Shown here: one piece after another, positions 62,254 through 64,000 of the stretch | Numbering within the stretch: the stretch's first letter is position 1 | How the letters are laid out: every line of letters starts with the position of its first letter | Assembly (NCBI GenBank): GCA_902520695.1 | Contig: CABYOT010000002.1 | Location: 1 to 64,000 of the forward strand | From: an uncultured Pelagibacteraceae bacterium | GTDB lineage: Bacteria > Pseudomonadota > Alphaproteobacteria > Pelagibacterales > Pelagibacteraceae | Length of the DNA: 64,000 nt | Reading direction: 5' to 3' | Program-made: the position numbers and the translations under genes | Notes under the pieces: generated by a model | What the model was told of the DNA's origin: nothing | What the model saw: the letters and a program-made list of their open reading frames with translations, nothing else | The model's database searches: none

Positions 62254-62859
62254 ATGAATAAATTTATCTCAATAAAAAGTGTTCCTGCTTATCTACCTAT
62301 CGTCAATATAGATACAGATATGATAATTCCTAAACAGTTTTTAAAAACCATAAAAAGAACTGGACTAGGGAAAAATTTATTTTTTGAAATGAGATATGAT
62401 CAAAGTGGTAAAGAGATAGATGACTTTATTTTAAATAATAGTCCATATAATAATTCTAAAATTTTAATTGCAGGAAAGAATTTTGGATGTGGTTCTTCCA
62501 GAGAACACGCTCCTTGGGCTTTAATGGATTTTGGAATAACTTGTGTAATTAGTTCAAGTTATGCAGATATATTTTATAATAATTGTTTTAAAAACGGGAT
62601 TTTGCCAATTACAATTTCAGAGGATCAAATCAAAGAAATTTCAGAGTACTCGAATAGAAAAGAGGAAATTTCTGTAAATTTGCCTGAGCAAACAATAAGT
62701 TTTGGTAATAAAGAAATAAAATTTGAAATAGATCAATTTAAGAAAAAATGTCTAATAGAGGGATTAGATGACATTGCGTTATCTCTAGAAAAATCTGAAA
62801 AAATAGTTTCATACGAAAATAAAATTAAAGAAGCAAAACCTTGGATATTTAATGATTAA
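62254..62859 (+). CDS. leuD: 3-isopropylmalate dehydratase small subunit
   Basis: A 201-residue swivel-domain subunit that completes the LeuCD active site. [16 protein letters not shown] near residue 20 and the substrate-binding [22 protein letters not shown] near 74 are diagnostic, with [17 protein letters not shown] after. It starts directly after the leuC stop and overlaps leuB by 8 bases. Confidence 0.97.
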   Translation: MNKFISIKSVPAYLPIVNIDTDMIIPKQFLKTIKRTGLGKNLFFEMRYDQSGKEIDDFILNNSPYNNSKILIAGKNFGCGSSREHAPWALMDFGITCVISSSYADIFYNNCFKNGILPITISEDQIKEISEYSNRKEEISVNLPEQTISFGNKEIKFEIDQFKKKCLIEGLDDIALSLEKSEKIVSYENKIKEAKPWIFND

Positions 62860-63958
62860 AATTAAAAAAAGAAAAATTTTGTTATTACCAGGGGATGGTA
62901 TCGGACCTGAGGTAATTGCGGAAGTCAAAAAAATAATTGAATGGTTCAACTCAAATAAATCCTTGGACTTTGAAATTGACCAAGATTTGGTTGGAGGTGC
63001 TGCTTATGATAAACATGGAACTCCAATAACTGATGAAGCTTTTTACAAGGCACAAGAAAGCGCTGCAGTAATATTGGGTGCTGTTGGTGGACCAAAATGG
63101 GATAATATTGATTTTTCAAAAAAACCAGAGAGAGCTCTATTAAAATTAAGAAAAGAATTAAAATTATTTGCAAATTTAAGACCTGCAATTTGTTTTAAAC
63201 AACTCGTTGATGCCTCAAGTTTAAAGCCTGAATTTGTCTCTAATTTAGATATTCTTTTTGTTAGGGAATTAACGGGTGGTATTTACTTTGGTGAACCTAG
63301 AGGGATAAAACCAATTGATAATGGCGAAAGAAAAGGAATTAATACTCATATCTATACTACTAGTGAAATCGAGAGAGTAGCCCGTGTTGCATTTGATCTA
63401 GCCAGAAAAAGGAATAATAAAGTTACTTCCTGTGAAAAGTCGAATGTCATGGAGGCAGGTCAATTATGGAAAGAAGAAGTGCAAGCAATTCATGAAAAAG
63501 AATATAGTGATGTAGAATTAAAACATATGCTAGCAGATAACTGTGCAATGCAGTTAGTAAGAAATCCTAAACAATTTGATGTGATAGTAACAGATAATCT
63601 TTTTGGTGACATGTTATCAGATGAAGCTGCAATGTTAACTGGTTCTCTAGGGCTTTTGCCATCTGCGTCCCTTGGAGCCAAAGATAAAAATGGTAATATG
63701 AGATCTTTATATGAGCCAGTTCATGGATCAGCACCCGATATAGCAGGTCAAGGTATTGCTAATCCAATAGCAACAATACTGAGTTTTGCAATGGCTTTAA
63801 GATATTCTTTAGACCTAGATAAAGAGGCAGATAGTTTAGAAAAAGCTGTTCAAGGTGTGCTTGATGAGGGTCTTAGAACTAAAGACATTATTTCTAAGGG
63901 AATGAAAGAAGTATCAACATCAGTGATGGGAGATGCGATAATTTCAAAATTGCAATAA
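62852..63958 (+). CDS. leuB: 3-isopropylmalate dehydrogenase
   Basis: A 368-residue NAD-dependent beta-decarboxylating dehydrogenase making 2-oxoisocaproate. [19 protein letters not shown] at the start, [27 protein letters not shown] with the substrate Arg residues, [30 protein letters not shown], and [33 protein letters not shown] holding the metal-binding Asp residues, then [18 protein letters not shown]. It is the last complete gene of the leuCDB operon. Confidence 0.97.
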   Translation: MIKIKKRKILLLPGDGIGPEVIAEVKKIIEWFNSNKSLDFEIDQDLVGGAAYDKHGTPITDEAFYKAQESAAVILGAVGGPKWDNIDFSKKPERALLKLRKELKLFANLRPAICFKQLVDASSLKPEFVSNLDILFVRELTGGIYFGEPRGIKPIDNGERKGINTHIYTTSEIERVARVAFDLARKRNNKVTSCEKSNVMEAGQLWKEEVQAIHEKEYSDVELKHMLADNCAMQLVRNPKQFDVIVTDNLFGDMLSDEAAMLTGSLGLLPSASLGAKDKNGNMRSLYEPVHGSAPDIAGQGIANPIATILSFAMALRYSLDLDKEADSLEKAVQGVLDEGLRTKDIISKGMKEVSTSVMGDAIISKLQ

Positions 63959-63984
63959 TTAAACATTTATTCTAAAGTATATTT

Positions 63985-64000
63985 ATGCCAACTTATAACG
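63985..64000 (+). CDS. Start of a further gene, 3'-truncated by the window
   Basis: An ATG at 63985, 26 bases after leuB, opens a frame reading MPTYN before the window ends. In many alphaproteobacteria leuB is followed by aspartate-semialdehyde dehydrogenase (asd), whose N-terminus often reads M-x-YNVAVVGATG, so asd is a reasonable guess. Five codons cannot prove it. Confidence 0.3.

Noticed and set aside
1-64000. CRISPR arrays, insertion sequences, prophage or integrases
   Set aside because: No spaced direct repeats, transposase or integrase motifs were seen; the only tandem repeats are the two 27-base ribosomal tails.

Overview
The window looks like chromosomal DNA from a streamlined, AT-rich marine alphaproteobacterium of the SAR11 clade (Pelagibacterales). 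The evidence is low GC with A/T-rich codon choice, intergenic gaps that are mostly under 100 bases, many ATGA-type overlaps, small versions of core proteins, and alphaproteobacterial gene order (rpe - heparinase-like - purH; leuC-leuD-leuB; ffh-rpsP-trmD-rplS). I see no insertion sequence, prophage, CRISPR array or rRNA operon. There is one tRNA, tRNA-Gly(GCC). No gene-free stretch exceeds 300 bases; the longest non-coding gaps are 8197-8395 (holds the tRNA), 33307-33489 and 57566-57725, and all three carry elevated GC and/or inverted repeats.

Layout. 1-5165: end of an SGNH-hydrolase-like gene, lolA, ftsK, a degenerate UbiH-type flavoprotein and a Lon N-domain protein. 5192-9523: surface-modification-like island of two TPR-sulfotransferases, a GC-rich non-coding patch, tRNA-Gly and a TPR protein with a Cys/His cluster. 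9582-13754: pterin dehydratase and the purH / heparinase-like / rpe operon. 13798-19432: a two-component sodium:solute symporter, acetyl-CoA synthetase and small proteins. 19531-25982: metallo-beta-lactamase-fold protein, tsaD with a tiny basic ORF, hemC-hemD, MscS channel, YggT, folD. 25989-33306: second MBL protein, a photolyase-like protein with apparently permuted domains, argG, IalB-like protein, aldo/keto reductase, BI-1 family protein, DUF2794, yciB, hspQ. 33490-38124: ccmC-D-E-F-G-H cytochrome c maturation genes and a PagL-like lipid A deacylase.

38134-54419 is an organic-acid utilisation region: two tandem FMN 2-hydroxyacid oxidases, an aminotransferase, a D-lactate-dehydrogenase-like FAD enzyme, a glyoxylate/hydroxypyruvate-type reductase, a TakP-like TRAP transporter with an enlarged small subunit and a large subunit carrying a coiled-coil tail, and then (other strand) a ketopantoate-reductase-like protein, an oxalyl-CoA-synthetase-like ligase and a gamma-glutamyltransferase-family protein, followed by an MFS carrier. 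Together these suggest import and oxidation of lactate/glycolate/2-oxoacids feeding central carbon metabolism.

54412-64000: alpha/beta hydrolase, secreted protein of unknown function, ftsY-dapF, a structured leader RNA before ffh, then ffh-rpsP-trmD-rplS (rimM missing from its usual place; S16 and L19 both end in near-identical charged 9-residue repeats), leuC-leuD-leuB and the first codons of a further gene. The most interesting points are the ffh leader, the paired repeat tails on two ribosomal proteins next to a missing rimM, the TRAP permease with a cytoplasmic coiled-coil tail, the EF-hand loop in the sodium symporter and the photolyase-like domain permutation.
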